DNA of 64,000 nt from Cyathus striatus (GCA_025738555.1 JAOVFP010000011.1:1488001-1552000), one strand, 5' to 3'. Positions 11,900-22,832 are shown, numbered from the stretch's first letter. Program-made: numbers and translations. Notes: a model not told the origin generated them from the letters alone.

Positions 11900-12660
11900 G
11901 AGGCAGGGGGGAAGGACAGTGTCCTCGTCACTTGTGAGATGGGAGGTAGCAGAGGAGGGGAGAAGGGGAAGGGGATGGATACTCATCCTTGTCACTTGCA
12001 AGATGAGGAGGCAGAGGCAGAGGGGAGGAGGGCATGAGAGGAGGGGGGGTGACAGGTGGCTCATCCTCGTCATTTGTGAGACAAGGAGGGGAAGGAGGAG
12101 GAGGGACAAGGAGGGGAGATGAGGAGGAGGGACAAGGAGAGGAGATGAGGAGGAGGGGGACAAGTGCTCATCCATGTCACTTGCGAGACAAGGACAAGGA
12201 GGGGGGATGAGGGCCGAGTGCTTGTCCTCATCATTTGCAAGACAAGGAGGAGAGGGGGGGGACAAGCACTTGTACATGTCACTTGCAAGATGAGGATGAG
12301 GAGGGGGGGGACGAGTGCAGGTCCTCATCACTTGCAAGATGACGAGGAGAGGGGGGATGAGTGCTTGTCCACATCACTTGCGAGACAAGGATGAGAAGAG
12401 GGGGGATGAGCACTCATCCATGTCACTTGCAAGACAAGGACGAGGAGGGGGGGAACAAGCACTCATCCACATCACTTGCAAGATAAGGACAAGGAGGAGA
12501 GGGGGAACGATATGCTCATCCTCATCATTTGCGAGACAAGGAGGCAGCGGAGCATGGGGAGACAGCAAGCTCATCATTTGCGAGACGAGAAGCAGGCCGG
12601 GAGGGGGGATGGCTGCTCATCCTTGTCACTTACAAGATGAGGCAGAGGGAGGAGGTGAGG
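11900..12660. repeat. Minisatellite with about 55-60-bp units in element B
   Basis: About 14 imperfect units carry CA(C/T)TTGCAAGA(C/T)(A/G)AGG followed by G-rich stretches and a GA(C/T)GAGTGCTCATCC-like phrase. The strands are strongly purine/pyrimidine skewed. The ORFs on both strands in this stretch are low-complexity repeat translations. Confidence 0.85.
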
Positions 12661-12692
12661 GGGCGGTGACTAGATGAGAAGGAGCAAGCAAG

Positions 12693-12750
12693 TGAGGGAA
12701 GAGGGAAGAGGGAAGAGGGAAGAGGGAAGAGGGAAGAGGGATACTTACCT
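12693..12750. repeat. GGAAGAG heptamer microsatellite
   Basis: Seven or so tandem copies of the 7-bp unit GGAAGAG are seen. The following 500 bp to about 13,240 hold G-rich phrases (GGGGCTTGAGGCGACGACATG-like, repeated three or four times near 12,860-12,980) and no gene. Confidence 0.85.
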
Positions 12751-13264
12751 TTATCATGTATGCACTCACACACACACCCTCCCTTTCCACTATGGCACCT
12801 GTGCCATTACCATGTGTTATCAATCTTGAAGGAAATCGATTGTCGCCTGCTAAGTGTTGGTGGGGCGATGATGTGGGAAGGGGGCTTGAGGCAATGACTT
12901 GAGAATGGGGGCTTGGGGTGACAACATGGGAGGGGGCTTGAGGCGACGACATGGGAATGGAGCTTGAGGTGAAGGCACTGACATAGGAAGGTGAGGCAAT
13001 GATGTGTAAGAGAAAGAGAGAGTGCGGTGGGAAAAACTACATGCTGTTTTAGGAAAGTGACATATATGGCTACTATATACCTTACTGATTTAAGAAAATA
13101 TAAGACCATTTGGTGTATTGGTATTGCATGCGATTTCAGTGTGCACATGACTTGTCCCTACATTGCTGGTTTGATTCACACTGGTTGTAAAAATTTTACT
13201 ATAGAATATTAAAGGTAACTAACTAGTAATAATAACTAACTAGTAATAGTGGGTACTTGTAAGT

Positions 13265-13564
13265 CCATGTCCACCTAGTCCAACTGGAGTCCAGGTGAGT
13301 TCTGAATGGATTTAGTCTGCTGGAATTCCTGCTAAACTTGCCGGACTCCAGCTAATGAAAGCATTCCTGGCAGACTCCAGGTGGACTGGAACCAGACTGG
13401 ATTTGGAAAATTGGGTGGACTCACAGTGAAAATGTGTCCACCTGGAGTCCAGCTGGAATCCATGGACTATCTGGAAAATCCTTGAAGTCTGTCTGGATAG
13501 TCCATGGAATCCACGGAGTCCATCCAGAGTCTGAACAGAATGGGGGGGCAAGCATAAAGACCTC
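13265..13564. repeat. Right subterminal array and terminus of element B
   Basis: Dense GGAGTCCA, CTGGA and TCCATGGA words in both orientations mirror the array at 3,305-3,470 at the other end of element B. The terminal G7 run and AAGCATAAAG near 13,541-13,560 pair with CTTTATGCT and C9 at the left end. Such subterminal words are usual transposase-binding sites in hAT- and Zisupton-like elements; binding here is inference. Confidence 0.75.
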
Positions 13565-13572
13565 CCTGTAAT

Positions 13573-14071
13573 CTTGAGGGAGCATTTCCATTTTCTCGTT
13601 CTCTGATTCATTGGTGATTTCTTCTATAGAAGCTGGTAGTCCTGTTTGTTTGTTTCCATTGGTAATCCTTGTCCTAAAAATGGATATAGCCTGAGTGAAT
13701 TTTTGGTTAAACTATCTGTTTAATTGCATTTGGTTAATCTTCAAGGTTCCTTCTTTCCAGTTAATTTGAGGGTTAGTTTGTTCAAGGAAAGGGTAACCCA
13801 TGATGATTGATTCGTTTCCAAGGCCAGAGAGATAAAATCTAGTAGGAATAGTGGCTGTTCCCACCTTAATTTTATTGTCCACATAATGTGAGATATATCC
13901 TTTTTTGTTGAGAGTTCCATCTGCATTGTAGACTGGTGTAAGTTTTCCCAAAGGTTGCGGAGTAAGATTAAACTTCTTCACAGTTGCTTGGCTCATAAAA
14001 TTTCCCCCAGCCCCTGAGTTGATCAAGACTGGGACTGATCCCACATTTCCTAAAGTAACCAGAACTTGCAT
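13573..14071 (-). pseudogene. Gypsy aspartic protease segment
   Basis: The minus-strand ORF from 14,071 to 13,712 has the retropepsin layout: LINSGAGGNFMS flap start at residues about 16-27, a beta-rich middle (KGYISHYVDNKIKVGTATIP) and GYPFLEQTNPQINW near the end. Active retropepsins have DSG or DTG at the catalytic site; here it reads NSG, a D-to-N change (G-to-A on the coding strand), so the enzyme would be inactive. The frame goes on as a linker (about 13,650-13,573) up to the insertion point of element B. Confidence 0.8.
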
Positions 14072-14325
14072 AGTATTTCATTCAATATCAGCTACAATTA
14101 CATTGGAAATTAGAATAGGAGGTCCTACAGTGGGATTAATAGTCCTCCTTATTGAAAACCCATCTTGTTAATACTTTCAAAGTATTCTGTTTGTTTGGCT
14201 CCAGGGAGTTCTGGAACTCTGAGCCTCATTTCTTCAGCAAGATCCTTCCCAGTTGTGATCTTTTTAATAAAAGGATTATTGTTCCTAGTGCTATTATTAG
14301 TTCATGGAGTTGTTTCTCCTTTGTT

Positions 14326-15478
14326 TCATTGTGGGCACTGCCTAGCCATGTGTCCTCTGATTCCGCAGTTGAAGCATTTCCCAGCTTGCAAATATTCTCC
14401 ACAGGTTTTTGCACCCAGACAGCCCAATTCCAAACAATCTACATCCATGGCATTTGGGTCCTGGGCATGAGTTTTGGGTCTGGGTGTGAAGTACCCTCTT
14501 TGTCCAGATTTATCATAAAGTTGAATCTGTCTGTAGTTTTGGTCAAATTTTCTGGCATCATCTTGCCATTTGACTATAGTGTCAGGGATTTCTTTCTGAG
14601 TGTGGACACTTCTGAGGAGTGGTCTGTTGAGTCCCACTTTGAACAGGTCAATTTTTGTATAATCTTTGAGTTCTTCTATGTGGCTGCAAAGTATTTCAAA
14701 TTCTGTGATATATTTGTCAGCTGTCCTATTTCCTTGGGACAGGTTCTGTAGTTTATGGAAGGCTTCATCTTTTTCATCAGCTGGATCAAAGTTTTTTTTG
14801 AAATCTATTTTAAAGGCATCCCAGGTTCCAAATTTTGGGGTGTCTTCTTTAAAGAATTCGTTTTGTATCTTTTCCTTCCAATTTCCTGCTATTCCTCCAC
14901 CAATGTAGGACATGGCATAGTTTATCTTCTGTATATCGGTAGTGTAGATTTTGTCATTTACCAGAAGGTAAGTTTCTACATCTTGTAGCCATTTCTTTGA
15001 TTTCTTCTTGTCTCCTTCAAAAGGAGTCAGAGGGTTTAACCTCAATTCCTTGTCATTTGTTTTTGGGGTTTCTTGGCCTCTTTGGTCAGACATGCTGATG
15101 TCTGATTCTGGTTCTGATGGTGTGCTAGGGAAAAATGGAAGTATTTCTTTATCTATAGTGGGTGATTCTGGAAGGGGTGGAAATCCTTCATATGCTGTTT
15201 CATATGTATCAGTATCTTTGGGTTGGTTCCTTTTTAAGTATTCAACTAGTTCTATTGCTAGTAAATCTTTTGGGATTGGGGTAGGGTTCCATTGTGTCAG
15301 GGTTGGTTCTTCTGAAAAGAAGTGTCTATGTGTAGTGATCTGTGGTTTCGGTACTATCGGTTTGTTTGATAGTGTGGGTCTTGATGTTGAAATATCAGCC
15401 ACTCATCTTCCAATAGGTTTGCTAGAGCTGGCGATAGATGCAAATGGGTTAAAACTTCCTCCTTCTGTTTGTGACATG
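14326..15478 (-). pseudogene. Gypsy gag with CCHC zinc knuckle
   Basis: The minus-strand ORF of 358 codons (15,402-14,326) has the retrotransposon capsid core (LTPFEGDKKKSKKWLQDVET, then WKEKIQNEFF and FKKNFDPADEKDEAFHKLQN) and ends with the nucleocapsid knuckle CFNCGIRGHMARQC. The likely original start is ATG 15,478 (MSQTEGGSFNPFASIASSSK); a TGA at 15,403-15,405 separates it from the rest and fits CGA to TGA. Gag would package the element RNA. After the knuckle a stop occurs and the next readable segment is the protease, in another frame. Confidence 0.85.
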
Positions 15479-15629
15479 GTTCATCCTAGTCCTGGTGGCT
15501 TCAGTTTCCTGTCGTCTTCTTCGTCAGAACTCTTGGGTGCTTTAAACTTCCCAGGAGTTGTTGCGGTGTTGGTTTGTGGTGTTGGGGTGCTGTACTAGAT
15601 AGTATGAGCAGTTGGCAAGCTTCAGCTTC

Positions 15630-16112
15630 TGTTACAATAAAGTTCTATTTGGGACTTTTATCATACAAGTCTGATAGTCACATGACTAACGAGTTCGAAG
15701 AACAAGTTAATCAGTATTGAGTTTGAGTAGTCTCGATCTTCAAGCTCTTAAGTTGGTTGGACTTAAGTATGAGCGAGGAAGATGAATCAAATAAGAGCTA
15801 GTCTGATTTAAGCTGAAGCTTGAGCTCAATAGCCCAAGTTCCTACTGTTTAAATACAAATGAATCATACTAATAATAGTGAAGTAATGAATCCAAATAAG
15901 TAAAGATGCTATGCATCAACTGTGCATTACTGCGGCACAGTAAGAAGAAAGAAAAGTAAACTAAGTATGGTATAATGACTTGATACAAGTCATGACTAAA
16001 GATAACCATGTAAGTAAGAAGGTATGTGTTTGGTATCAAAGGTGATACCAAACAAGTTATCAAAATGGAGATAAAACATATGTAAATAGAAAAGATAAGA
16101 GAAATCATAACA
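15630..16112 (-). repeat. 5' LTR of the Gypsy element
   Basis: A 483-bp block is bounded by TGTTAC (plus strand 15,630) and TAACA (16,112), so on the element strand it begins TGTTATGATTT. It lies just upstream of gag and aligns with the solo LTR at 3,877-4,383. The minus-strand sequence next to it (15,629 downwards) is where a primer-binding site would be; I could not match a tRNA. No second LTR with the flanking CTATA (16,113-16,117) occurs in the window. Confidence 0.85.
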
Positions 16113-16680
16113 CTATAATTTTTGACAGTATTCATAAAATTCAATTACTAATAACCATCACAGCCTGTAAGTTGAAACAGTACAGTGTAAGTATTGTAGA
16201 CTTGTAGTGCACAACACATGGGCAATTCACTGGGGTGCTGTGGTTAAGGCTGAGATAAGAGCAAGGGGAATAGTGTCCTCATGTTTGGACCCTGGCTGTA
16301 ACCTAAGTGAATTATTCCCACTACCTTTTAAGGTAGTTGGGTTATAGGGACCTCTGGATTTCCCTATAAGTCAATTTGTGGATCATGGTCAGGATCTCAC
16401 ACTCTGGCAATATTATTGGCTGAAGCCCCATTACACTCTGTGATTGGTTGGGAGACAGATCAATCAATCACCTGTGACATTCTGTGACAAAGGGCACTTG
16501 TAAGTATTGATTTTCTCTGAATCATTTGAACAATCTTTCATTGGATACCCTGGTTTGGATTTTATTCCTTGCCTGCTTCTGCTATTGTGTCCCTCCCAAA
16601 AGTAAATATTATTTATTTGATTTTCTGATCATCTCTCATCTTATTCATAAATAGATTAGTGAAGACCTTCAGTTTTCTGC
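16113..16680. other. Intergenic, no gene seen
   Basis: No ORF or splice pattern is convincing. It contains one copy (about 16,305-16,400) of a hairpin-forming repeat also seen at about 21,020-21,090 and 48,615-48,700. Confidence 0.5.
16305..16400 (+). repeat. Dispersed hairpin repeat, copy 1
   Basis: The core CTACCTTTTAAGGTAGT is a palindrome and is followed by GGGTTATAGGG...TTTCCCTATAA, a second inverted pair. A near-identical copy lies at 48,615-48,700 (plus strand), and a partial one at about 21,020-21,090 (minus strand). It could be an end of a MITE or a small foldback element. Confidence 0.6.
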
Positions 16681-16682
16681 AG

Positions 16683-18440
16683 GCATGATCCAATGAATTT
16701 TATTCACATATTCCCTTATGTTCACTGCATTCATGCTGGTAGCTGGTCATATTGCAGATATGATACATCCCAAGTCAGTCTTCACAATTGGCTTCTTGGT
16801 TATTGGACTACTTGCCATCCCAGTTGGAGTGAGCATTAGTCTGATCATGGCCATCATATTCTGTGCTATTCAAGGGATAGGTAAGTATTCCTAATCACAT
16901 CTGAGGAACCTTTTCTAAATGAATATCATAATCTAGGTGCAGCGATGAACATCCCTTCAGCTATGGCACTCATTAATATGAACATCACAGATCCCAATGA
17001 GTGTAGTTGTGCATACACTATATTTGGTAGTGTAGGTGTGATTGGCAATGTCTACAGTTTAGTTATTGGTGGTGTTCTTACCACTCAAGCTTCATGGAGA
17101 TGGGGTAGGTTCTAACTTGTCCTCTTATTGTTCAATCTACTTGCCATGTTTTAGTCTTTTATCTATTGACTATCACAGTGACGCCTCTGGCAGCAATCTC
17201 ATAGTTTATCCTCCCACCCCATCAGAAGCCTGAACTTGAAACTCAAAGGAGCATAGATTGGGCAGGTGTTTCTTCACTCACAGCTGATCTTATTCTCTTT
17301 GTCTTCACCCTCACTGAAGGCAGCACCTTTGTAGTCCTTATATCTGTTAATCTTGAAGCACTAACCAACATTCATACTTATCAGGTTGGGGATCAGTATG
17401 CATCATTGCCACACTAGTTCTCTCAGTTGTCCTCCTTGGTGTGTTCCATGTAATCAAGCAGATAGTCAAGGACTCCACATTCCCTTCTCACACATGGACA
17501 AATAAGAACTTCACCCCCATGTTTTTCTATGCATGGAGCATCTACTGGTACATTTTTATCATAGAGATGTAACTGTTAGGATCCCATTCATTATCTAATT
17601 ATTCTTTTATCTAATCATTCTTTTATCTAATCATCTTTTATCTTATCTTATCGTCATGTGATTAGTCATATGACTTACAATGCAGACACCATGCATATCA
17701 ACATACATTATTCATCAAGACTACAGGCACAGTCCACAGTTCAGCCAGGCCTTTAACATACATAGTACATGAGTTTGTAATGTAGAAGCACAGTAGACAT
17801 GTGTTGTAGTGTAGAATAACCACATGCGATTCCCTCATGGACATTACTATAAATACAGTCATTTAATTAGTTATTCTCTATTCTTGTGCTAGTTTATTCC
17901 AGACAAGCAATAAGATTCATTCATTCTTCTTTATTCAAGTGTTTGAGTTTGACTTCAAGTATTTTGCTCATCTGTTGCTAACAGTAACTCATTTAGATCT
18001 TCAATGTAAAATTTTCCCTGTTCCTTCTCCAATTTCTCTGTTTTAACATGTACTCTCTGGGGTGCTTTGCTCTCAAGCCCCCTACTCTATTATACAGTTC
18101 TCCTGTTCATTCTGGAGCTCAAAGCTTTGTCATCAATCTCTATTCTTCCATCTCAAGCTTTTACCTTCTTTCAAGCACTCCTCTTCATTCTGAAGCTCTA
18201 GACTTCAATATCTAATTCTTATTTCGATGTAAAGCCTCTGCTTCCATTCTCTCTTTATCATACAGCAATGGTGTCATTGTCATATCAGTCACCACCACCT
18301 CCCACCTCACTTGCTTCATGATGATGGTCTCCACCTACATCTTCCCAATGTACCTGCCTGGGGTTGTCAAAAAGACATTTACACTGCATCTCTCACCCAC
18401 TAAAACATCATTTCATTTCCTCTCACACCAGCAGCTATGT
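16683..18440 (+). pseudogene. MFS drug:H+ antiporter-type transporter, broken
   Basis: Exons joined at GT-AG sites give membrane helices typical of the major facilitator superfamily: FTYSLMFTAFMLVAGHIADM (from about 16,700), GFLVIGLLAIPVGVSISLIM, GIGAAMNIPSAMALINMN (the antiporter-like helix 5 region), GVIGNVYSLVIGGVLTTQAS and later WGSVCIIATLVLSVVLLGVF (about 17,390). Donors are at 16,881 and about 17,104, and acceptors at 16,936 and about 17,180. An in-frame TGA (about 16,693) and TAG (about 17,202) both sit where tryptophan would suit, fitting G-to-A changes. A solo LTR (17,574-17,983) splits it, and a remnant helix (HLTCFMMMVSTYIFPMYLPG) follows near 18,300. Substrate unknown. Confidence 0.75.
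17574..17983. mobile_element. Solo LTR in the MFS pseudogene
   Basis: A 410-bp block begins TGTTAGGATCC and ends TTGCTAACA, and is flanked by an exact 5-bp duplication GTAAC (17,569-17,573 and 17,984-17,988). It contains TATTATAAATAC-type promoter-like sequence (ACTATAAATACAG near 17,850). It is unrelated at sight to the Gypsy LTR at 15,630-16,112. Confidence 0.92.
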
Positions 18441-20745
18441 CATCATCTCAATTTCTAGGATCTTATTTTTTTTTTGAGTGTCAGGACCAATCCTGTTCAA
18501 GATCTGAATCAAACTATAGCCTCCCATGCTTGTTTCTGCAGTAATATAGTATCTCTTAAGTACTAATCAAATTGTTGAGGTACTAGGTAGTGGGCTGTGC
18601 TGCTTGTTGGCCTTTATTCTTTATAGATATAGTAAAAAGGTTATTACCAAATAGATCATAAACATGATAGTTAAAAGTAAGGAAACAAACAAACTTACTC
18701 TGAACCAAGGATATTTATCTAGCCATTGAACTCAAATATCCTTTTGTCTGGGAGTCCTTGGTGGCTTTTAATTAGTGTGGTCTATTAGGACGATGTATAA
18801 ATGAAAAAGAAAGCAAGGGTGAAAGAAAGAAAGAGCTGGAAACTGAAAATGAGAGGGGATGATGATAATGGAGGGGGGGTGAAAAAAACCATCTGGGACA
18901 AGTCAACATGTCATCTGTCACAGATTGTTATGGGGCTCCAGCCAATCAGACTCAGATCCCATTCAAGATCTCAAAATCACCTTACTGTCATCAGGAAATA
19001 CTTCATTCACACAATTAGCACAATTAGCAGAATATAAGCCAATATAAGCAAAATATAAGCCATTATAAGCAACAATAAGTCCAATTAGGAGAATTAGCTA
19101 AATAAACTTACCCCCTCCCTCATTGGATACATAATAAGGTAGTATTAGTTCAGGTAAGGTGATATTAGATTGAGATATGTAGAACATAGATACTTATTAT
19201 ACCACCTTAGTTCTGATTTGGTTACTTATTTTCATGCATTAGAATGCTTTAGGTACACTCATTCACTAATGTTCCACATGCATTCAAAGTGGGATTAATT
19301 AATCCAGGTCATACATGCAACTACATAATAACTAGCATGAACTATACCATAACAGCACCTAATATCCTACCACATGCAACTCACCTAATCTTCCCCAGTG
19401 GAAATAGAAATCCAGCCAGTGTTCATCAACAGACCTCCATAATTTCACACTCAACAGGGAACCCTGCATTGTTGTCATGAAGCAAGGGAGGAGGCAGGAG
19501 AGAGATGGACTGGCTGACATGGTCTCAACAACATTCTTACCAGTGATGGTGATATTGTTGAGATGCAGAGGATGAGGGAGGGATGAGAGAGCTGGGTGAC
19601 ATAGCCTTGACACTGTTCTTGCATGTGGTGTCATTGTTTTCATGTTGCAAAGGAGGAGGGGGGCTTGGTGATATGGTGAAGAGGAGTGGCTGTGAGTGAG
19701 ATGTGATGTGGCAGAGATGTGGGACAGCAGGAAATGTTGGGGTGGTTGTTAGTGAGACAAAATAGTAGAGAACAGTGGCTTTATGAGCAAAGTCACTACC
19801 TATGATGCATAAACAATGTAGTGGGGATGTGAGATGAAAGAGAATGTTGAGGAAAGCTGATAGATTTGACTTACATGACAATATGTGCTTTGAGGGCTGT
19901 GCAATGTGGCATTGAGAGAGATAGGCATTGAGAGAAACTAGTGTTAACAATAGTCAGTGAGCAAAACACAAGTCTGCAAGTGCTACTAGTACTCAATGCA
20001 GGTGAATGACAGTTAACTAGCAGTATAAGTCCCTCTTGTGTGCTATGGAAGGCCTGAGAGAGGGGGGGAGAAGCAGTGAGTGGAGCAAGGCTTAGGCAAA
20101 GCATGACAGATGTAAGTGGGTGGATGGTGGGGGTATTTGGTTGAAGAAAAGTTGAGGTTCAGACTCTGAAGCACTGATGTGTTGCAAATGTGTTGGCATG
20201 TTGACATGGAAAGTCACATGATCGGTCCGGAGTGCCTGGGAAGCCCTGGGCAGGGTTTGAAATGACTTCAGCCATTACAGTGCTGTTAGTAGTGATATGA
20301 AGTCCTGACTTTTTGTTGACTTGTGATTTCGTGCAATATTCAATTGATATTTAGCCTAGTACTCACTTCATGCACTTATCCACTCCTCCTGTAATTACAT
20401 TAAACATGAAATAAGTCATTTCCACAGGAGCTAAGTGCTTGAAACAGGCATGAAAATATACACCAATACAATGATATGCAAATTTATGTGAGTATTAATA
20501 CAATTTAGCCAGTTTTTAGTATGTCTTTTACTTATTCTGTCCTAACCAGAAATAAAAATATTGAATAGGGTCAAACATAAGTGAAGTTTGATGATTTTAA
20601 GGTAATGCCTTTTACTTATTCTGTCCTAACCAGAAATAAAAAGCTTGAATAAGGTAAAAAATAAGTAAAGTTTAGTGATTTTAAGATATTGGTATTGCTA
20701 ATAATGCTTATTATCCTAAATAGGCCAATGAGGTTTTTCCTGATG
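18441..20745. other. Gene-poor stretch, no gene seen
   Basis: ORFs here are short, overlap on both strands and lack splice-supported extension. Visible items are a copy of the GGTAGTGGGCT repeat (18,590-18,630), a run of ATATAAGC words (19,030-19,075), and a direct repeat of about 60 bp (CTTTTACTTATTCTGTCCTAACCAGAAATAAAAA at 20,525-20,570 and 20,610-20,645). Confidence 0.5.
18590..18640 (+). repeat. Dispersed GGTAGTGGGCT repeat, copy 1
   Basis: The word TAGTGGGCT(G/T/C)TGC(T/C)GCTTG(T/C)(T/C)GGCC followed by TATTCTTTAT occurs here and at 29,968-30,012 and 50,537-50,575, with a weaker relative near 21,600. All are in the same orientation. Sequence outside the roughly 45-bp core does not align by eye. 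It may be a conserved end of a transposon. Confidence 0.6.
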
Positions 20746-21017
20746 GTACTGGAGTGTATGGAGGCAACTGTCACGTGTAACACTAATCCAGTTGTGTTGC
20801 TAAAATTACCTTTTGTCATGCATAATGGGGGCCTGGTTGCTAACACAGGAAGCATGACAGGCTAATTTTTGAGGTAATATCCGAAAAAATAGCTAAAAAT
20901 GGAAATTTTGGTTGCTAATTCTGCAATTTGTCACACCAAATTAGGCCCGGTTGCCAGTGTTGTGCTCGATAAATCATGTCATGCTCGAAGGTCAGTTGCC
21001 TCCATACACTCCAGTAC
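20746..21017. mobile_element. MITE, 272 bp with perfect 25-bp inverted termini
   Basis: Positions 20,746-20,770 and 20,993-21,017 are exact reverse complements; the first begins GTACTGGAGTGTATGG and ends GGCAACTG. If the flanking TA is read as the target duplication, the element proper is 20,749-21,014 with 22-bp termini, the usual layout of Tc1/mariner-derived MITEs. There is no ORF inside. Confidence 0.88.
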
Positions 21018-22760
21018 AGTATAGGGAAATTGAAATCACCCTATAACCCAACTACCTTAAAAGGTAGTGGGAATTTCACTTAGCTGAAGTTTTCCTGCAC
21101 CATGCTGATTTAGATATGCCAAGACCTTGTCTCTAGGACTGTCAATGTTTTCATTGACAGTCCTAGATGGAGTCCAAAACCTATATCTGACTAGATGTTG
21201 CTTGAGTTCAATAGACTGACTTTTCATTGGGGTGAGGACACAAGAGGACAATTAAAGAATGAGAAAATGCATTGGATTATATACATAGGAAATCAAAGGG
21301 TGAATGTGGTTTACATTTACAAGGGAGAGGTAGAGAGAAATGATGGGATGCGGAGGGAGTAATGACTTAAATGAAACAGTGAAACACGTTCTTTTTTTCA
21401 CGTATTCCCCCTTAGTCTTTCCTCAGCCCAGATGTCTTTGATGGCTTTCACCCCTCAGGCAACCTATCCTGTCTACATCATATCAAAAAACGTATTTGTA
21501 ACTGAGAGGTTCCTACTGGTAAAATCACATATGTCAATGCTCAGTAGCATACAATAAACCTCTAACTCCATAATGTAAATGTATTGTATGATAGGAATAA
21601 GATGGTAGCGTGCCACTTGCTGGCCCTGTTTCTTTTTTAAACTAAAATTTACTAGTCTTTGGAGTCCTCTAGCAAGCAAGACAGCCTTGGCAAGGAGCCA
21701 GATTTCCTTTACTGAGGCTCGCTATATTCATAGTAGAATCGTTATGTTCTGTCATATATTACCCCAGCGGAAGTGAGAAGAATAGCCGAAGTGTCAGACC
21801 ACATCCAACCACACGCACTCTTCATAGACATATTTTTCACTGGGAAGCTTCTGCCCTTAGCAGTTTACCTTGACACTAAGAAATAAAAGACACTTTAAAT
21901 GACATGTCATTTTCCTCTTTAAAAGAGGTAGCTTCCACTGAATGAATGGTGCTTTAGTGTCGTGAAAGCCTACTAAATAATTTCAGTTACTGATCCGCCG
22001 CTTGACTCACTTCATATTGACTCAATATACATAATGCCAGCATTAGCTACAATGAAAGAAGCTCAGGATCTACGTACTGCCCTTGTCTACATTCGTATTA
22101 TACATCATTACTAATGGCTACACTGGTGTATTCATTATATCCGAGTCACTCTTCCGACATTCACGTACATTTGTATCAATACTTTAGTGTTGCATATCAG
22201 CCGTAACGCCCATCTTTACTCCACATATAATACTTGTACATTAGATAGATCGGTGTACTTACTCTAAACCTGAAGCCTGAAGCTTGAAGCTTCGCAATAT
22301 CACAACAAAAGAACATCAGTAAATGACAAAAACCGCCTTTCATTATAAAGTATGTTGATGTGTGATCATATCGTATCTTCTTGAACACGTTTAAGTTTTT
22401 CGATCATAGTAAGGAGTACTGTGCGAACCCACAATCAATGTAATTATTTTCCCGAGTTAAGGTGCATGGTACAGCTGATCTCAATCTAATTGTGTCAAAC
22501 TGTATCACTCGTCTTCAAAAGGAAGTGCCTACGCAACTCATCTAGGCAACTCCTTTCTCCAAGGAAAAGCTATGCAAATGTATCCAACAAAGTTTCATCA
22601 TTTTTTGAGGCGTAGTCAGAACACTAAAAATGAAGAGGTAGTATCCCCGTATGAACGAAATTCAAGTAAGGTTACACCATATGGTAGATTAACGAACACA
22701 GCTAGTACTGTAATGTGGTCCACATGCGGAGCGTTGTAACGGTTCCATATCCTGATTATA
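21018..22760. other. Intergenic, no gene seen
   Basis: Short ORFs only. A 14-bp perfect inverted repeat (GACTGTCAATG at about 21,137 and CATTGACAGTC at about 21,155) makes a hairpin. The sequence grows richer in CpG from about 21,700, which marks the right edge of the transposon island. Confidence 0.45.
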
Positions 22761-22769
22761 CGTATAAAT
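22761..22769 (+). promoter_or_regulatory. TATA box for the DUF6533 gene
   Basis: TATAAATAG lies 64-72 bp before the ATG at 22,833, a suitable distance for a fungal core promoter with a short 5' leader. Confidence 0.6.
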
Positions 22770-22832
22770 AGAGTATGATATACTGTGGTAGCTTCTATAC
22801 AACCCCAAATTCACTTTCTATACAAATCCATC

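Larger units (their letters stand above)
3292..13564 (-). mobile_element. Element B: 10.3-kb KDZ-type DNA transposon inserted in Gypsy
   Basis: Exact 8-bp direct repeats CCTGTAAT at 3,284-3,291 and 13,565-13,572 flank the element. The left end is CAGTACTTTATGCTCCCCC and the reverse complement of the right end is GAGGTCTTTATGCTTGCCCC. Subterminal arrays of GGAGTCC/GGACTCC motifs fill about 3,305-3,470 and 13,265-13,540. Deleting B with one duplication copy keeps the Gypsy polyprotein in one frame across the junction. Contents on the minus strand are an early multi-exon ORF (11,640 down to 6,556) and a KDZ/CxC5-CxC6 gene (6,346 down to about 3,790), both decayed, plus later insertions: a solo LTR and R1 with element C inside it. 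Zisupton/KDZ elements are known to make 8-bp duplications. Confidence 0.85.
1914..16112 (-). mobile_element. Gypsy-type LTR retrotransposon, minus strand, heavily interrupted
   Basis: Read on the minus strand from high to low coordinates the order is LTR (16,112-15,630), gag (15,478-14,326), aspartic protease (14,071-13,712) and reverse transcriptase (about 3,283-1,964), the order known for Ty3/Gypsy elements. Element B (3,292-13,564) splits protease from reverse transcriptase, and element A lies directly beyond the reverse transcriptase. RNase H beyond its start, integrase and the 3' LTR are not seen. Several in-frame stops and a changed protease residue show that it is dead. Confidence 0.85.

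Noticed and set aside
11759..12677. ORFs of 60-192 codons on both strands
   Set aside because: Low-complexity translations of the 55-60-bp minisatellite with no family resemblance.
14152..15598. Plus-strand ORFs up to 199 codons
   Set aside because: They are antisense shadows of the gag gene on the minus strand.
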